Positions 61,674-64,000 of a stretch of DNA of 64,000 bases are shown here, piece after piece (the first letter of the stretch is position 1; the number at the start of each line of letters is the position of its first letter). Origin of the DNA: Gammaproteobacteria bacterium (GTDB taxonomy: Bacteria > Pseudomonadota > Gammaproteobacteria > Chromatiales > Chromatiaceae). A program made the position numbers and the translations under genes. The stretch is taken from the NCBI GenBank assembly GCA_020445255.1, contig JAGRGY010000013.1:70939-134938 (forward strand). Reading direction: 5' to 3'. The notes under the pieces are model-generated. The model was not told where the DNA came from. It worked only from the letters and a program-made list of their open reading frames with translations, and searched no databases.

Positions 61674-62936
61674 ATGACACAGGCCGCCGATGACATGCTG
61701 TTCACCCCGATCCGGATCGGCTCACTGGAGCTGCCAGCGAGACTGTTCAAGACCGCGACCGCCGAGACGCGGGCCGACGACGACGGCTTCGTCACCGACG
61801 CCGTGGTCGAGTTCTACGACCTGATCGCACGCGGTGGCACGCCGTTGATCATCACCGGCAACCTCTACATCAGCCGCCAGGCCAAGTCGGCGCCACGCCA
61901 ACTCGGCGTCGATGCCGACGACAAGATCGCTGGCCTCAGGCGCGTGACCGACGCGGTGCATGCGCGCCGCGGCCGCATCTTCGCCCAGCTCAATCACTGC
62001 GGTCGCCAGGTTGTGCCGGATTTCGTCGGCGCGACGGATGTGATCTCCGCCTCCGACGTCAAGGACCTGCTGACCGGCACACGCCCGCGCACTGCGTCGA
62101 CAAATGACATCCAGACCATTGTGCGGCAGTTCGCCGACGCCGCGGCACGCTGCCGCGAGGCCGGCTTCGACGGCGTGCAGATGCACTCGGCCAACGGCTA
62201 CCTGATGAGCCAGTTCCTGACGCCGTACACCAACCGCCGCAATGACGGCTATGGGGGCACACTCGAACACCGCACGCGTTTTGCACGCGAGGTGCATCGC
62301 GCGATCCGTGAACGCGTCGGCGCCGATTTTCCCGTGATCATGAAGATGAACGGTGCCGACCGTCTGCCACTGCGCGACGGCCTGAAAACATCCGAGCTGG
62401 TCGAGGCGGCGCTGATCATGCAGAACGACGGCATCGACGCGGTCGAGATCTCGGTCGGCCACTACGAATCGGGTTTTCCGATGGTGTGCGGCACCTTCTT
62501 CCGCTGCCTGCGCAACATGGTCGACGGCAGCATGCGGCACCTACCGCCGGTCAGGCGCACGCTCATGCGCGTGTTCTGGCCGGTGGTCGCGTTGGCGTCG
62601 AATCTGCTGTGGAAGGGACGTGAGGGCTTCAACCTCGATTACACGCCGGCATTCAAACAGCGCCTGCACATCCCGGTGATCTGCGTCGGCGGCTTTCGCA
62701 CGCGCGCGGCGATGGAGCGGGCGATCCGCAGCGGCATGTGCGACGCGGTGTCGGCCGGCCGGCCCTTCCTCGCCGACCCGTTGCTGTTCTCGCATATCCG
62801 CGACAATCAACCGGGGCCGCGCTGCGTCGACTGCAATGCCTGCGTCGGCCACCTCGGCGCGCAGCCGGCAGATTGTTATCACCCAACGGTGCGCGCGGAA
62901 AAGGATCGCATGTTGGCTGGCATGGCCGCAAAGTGA
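61674..62936 (+). CDS. Old Yellow Enzyme-family NADH:flavin oxidoreductase
   Basis: This 420-residue protein is a TIM-barrel FMN enzyme with the family motifs FAQLNHCGRQV, GFDGVQMHSANGYLMSQFLTP and RNDGYGGTLEHRTRFA. A Cys cluster (CVDCNACVGHLGAQPADC) near the C-terminus looks like a 4Fe-4S site as in dienoyl-CoA reductases, but the NADPH domain of those enzymes is missing. Substrate unknown. It starts 95 bases after the WD40 gene. Confidence 0.9.
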   Translation: MTQAADDMLFTPIRIGSLELPARLFKTATAETRADDDGFVTDAVVEFYDLIARGGTPLIITGNLYISRQAKSAPRQLGVDADDKIAGLRRVTDAVHARRGRIFAQLNHCGRQVVPDFVGATDVISASDVKDLLTGTRPRTASTNDIQTIVRQFADAAARCREAGFDGVQMHSANGYLMSQFLTPYTNRRNDGYGGTLEHRTRFAREVHRAIRERVGADFPVIMKMNGADRLPLRDGLKTSELVEAALIMQNDGIDAVEISVGHYESGFPMVCGTFFRCLRNMVDGSMRHLPPVRRTLMRVFWPVVALASNLLWKGREGFNLDYTPAFKQRLHIPVICVGGFRTRAAMERAIRSGMCDAVSAGRPFLADPLLFSHIRDNQPGPRCVDCNACVGHLGAQPADCYHPTVRAEKDRMLAGMAAK

Positions 62937-63070
62937 CCGGGGCATGCGGGTGTATCCGCATGCACGCTGGCGCCGTTGGCTTCGATCGAATGCGCGTCAA
63001 ACGACATTGACCGACTTGCGATTTTGCGCACCGGGCGGTGGTACGACGCGCTATCGCTGAACGGACCCAA

Positions 63071-63763
63071 TCAGCGCCTGCCGTACGCAACGACGCGCCA
63101 CTTGGCAGCCCACTTTCTGTCGCTTTCATTGTCAGGAAAACTGACACCCAAAGCCTCGCACGTCCCCGGGCGTGGTCGGCCGATCACGCGAGTGCGGAAA
63201 GTGCGGCGACGGCGCATTCGCTGGCTTGGCGGCCAGCCACTCCTGTGCCGAGGCCAGCGCCGCGCCGCGCCGCGCAGCAGATAGGCCGCAGCACGCCCCG
63301 ACTGCTCCCATTCGAGCGCCCGTTCACCCAGGCGCGTGTGTTCGCGCAGCCAGTCGAGGTCGCTGTTGACGGCGGCAATGAGCTTCGGCAGGCCGCTGAC
63401 GGCATGTGCGCCGTCGAACGGCACGGCGTTTATGGCGCTGAGAGCGTCGGGAATCTGCGCGAAATCGACCGCGCGCCACAGCACGGGAATGATGCGCTTT
63501 GACAACCGCCGCGCCTCGCCGATCTCCCACGCACAGACCTCCGAGGCGACACGGTCGGGCGACAGCACGAACAACAAGGTATCGCATTCGACGATCAGTC
63601 GACCCAGGCGTTCGCGCCACGCCTCCCCGTGGCCGATACCGATGCGGTCGATGAGGATCTGAAAATCAGCCGACTGCTCGAGCGCCGTGACCAGCTCGTT
63701 CGCAAACGCGAGATCCACGCGCGAACAAGAGAAAAACAGCTTGGATCGTGCCTTGTCTTGCAT
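63071..63763 (-). pseudogene. TIR-domain gene disrupted by a 5-base repeat frameshift
   Basis: The N-terminal 130 residues form a TIR domain (LFFSCSRVDLAFANELVTALE, LLFVLSPDRVASEVCAWEIGEA with the likely catalytic Glu, IIPVLWRAVDF), followed by the linker DLDWLREHTRLGERALEWEQSGRAAAYLLRGAA known from larger TIR-WD40 type proteins. The frame then changes within (GCGCC) repeats at 63257-63275. Removing one 5-base unit restores LALASAQEWLAAKP-type family sequence and would end at 63132. Even then no effector domain follows. It may be a remnant, or a phase-variable gene. No Thoeris partner is beside it. Confidence 0.72.
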
Positions 63764-64000
63764 TTGCCATCCACGGCGCGTTCGCAATCTACGACGGGTT
63801 CGTCAGCAGACCGTCGGGTTTCCTCACGCTGCATTTCCCAAGGTCACATGCAACGTAGCAATCGTCGATGGCATCGCCGTGCAGTGCAGTGCACCGGGAG
63901 CGATGCGGCGCCAATGGTTTGCGATCGATGTTGTGCAAGATGACGCTCCCCTTATGCGACCGGCGCCGCGGCACGTCACGCGCCGATGGCGCGGGCGCGG
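63764..64000. other. Window end, no gene assigned
   Basis: The last 237 bases hold the upstream region of the TIR gene and no supportable coding sequence; a 61-codon minus-strand frame has no ribosome site or known product. Confidence 0.4.

Noticed and set aside
63071..63763. A Thoeris-type anti-phage system
   Set aside because: The TIR domain is present, but no ThsA or other partner gene is visible in the window, and the TIR linker is of the TIR-WD40 type.

Overview
The window is about 64 kb of GC-rich, gene-dense chromosomal DNA from a gammaproteobacterium. Supporting signs are a complete System I cytochrome c maturation operon in the order ccmABCDEFGHI, the miaB-phoH-ybeY-corC-lnt cluster, potFGHI, split pqiA with pqiBC, and a DsrC/TusE-family protein. 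GTG and TTG starts and 4-base gene overlaps are common. A DsrC-like protein, several c-type cytochromes and a PEP-CTERM-type surface protein would fit a respiratory, Chromatiales-like environmental organism, but no 16S gene is present and the exact taxon is an inference.

Layout. 0-10 kb: a di-haem membrane cytochrome c, a Crp/Fnr-family regulator divergent to the ccm operon, then ccmA-I, whose last gene carries a tandemly duplicated C-terminal domain. 10-20 kb: a DsrC-like protein without the usual C-terminal cysteine, tRNA-Arg(CCG), a DUF4399 protein, an operon of TonB-dependent receptor, periplasmic binding protein and hybrid histidine kinase, a lipoprotein and a SPOR-like protein. 20-31 kb: the pqiA-pqiA-pqiB-pqiC lipid-transport type operon, recG, an HDOD protein, a YjbQ-family protein, an IalB-type protein, and a redox pair (peroxiredoxin-glutaredoxin fusion behind an OxyR-like box, then glutathione reductase). 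31-37 kb: a GNAT protein, a DUF465 protein, and a DctB/DctD-type two-component system whose genes are separated by a DUF3365 haem protein and a membrane CxxC protein, plus RidA. 37-43 kb: lnt, corC, ybeY, phoH, miaB. 43-50 kb: a small metal-domain-like protein, GDPD, the potFGHI polyamine ABC transporter, glycerate 2-kinase and a PEP-CTERM protein.

50-59.3 kb: trkH and a trkA-like gene lie directly upstream of a complete N-type rotary ATPase operon (beta, epsilon, AtpQ, a, c, b, alpha, gamma). This N-ATPase is unusual. No atpR is visible between atpQ and the a subunit, the c subunit keeps E-S...Y but has Met in place of a Na+-ligand Gln, the alpha P-loop Lys is Arg, and the long b subunit ends in a delta-like tail. 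59.3-64 kb: a DUF2231 membrane protein, a WD40-cytochrome c fusion, an Old Yellow Enzyme relative, and a TIR-domain gene whose frame is broken inside a pentanucleotide (GCGCC) tract; losing one unit restores the family's usual sequence.

Recurring themes are redox and haem proteins that need the ccm system, ion homeostasis, and envelope maintenance. No insertion sequence, prophage, CRISPR array or origin was seen.
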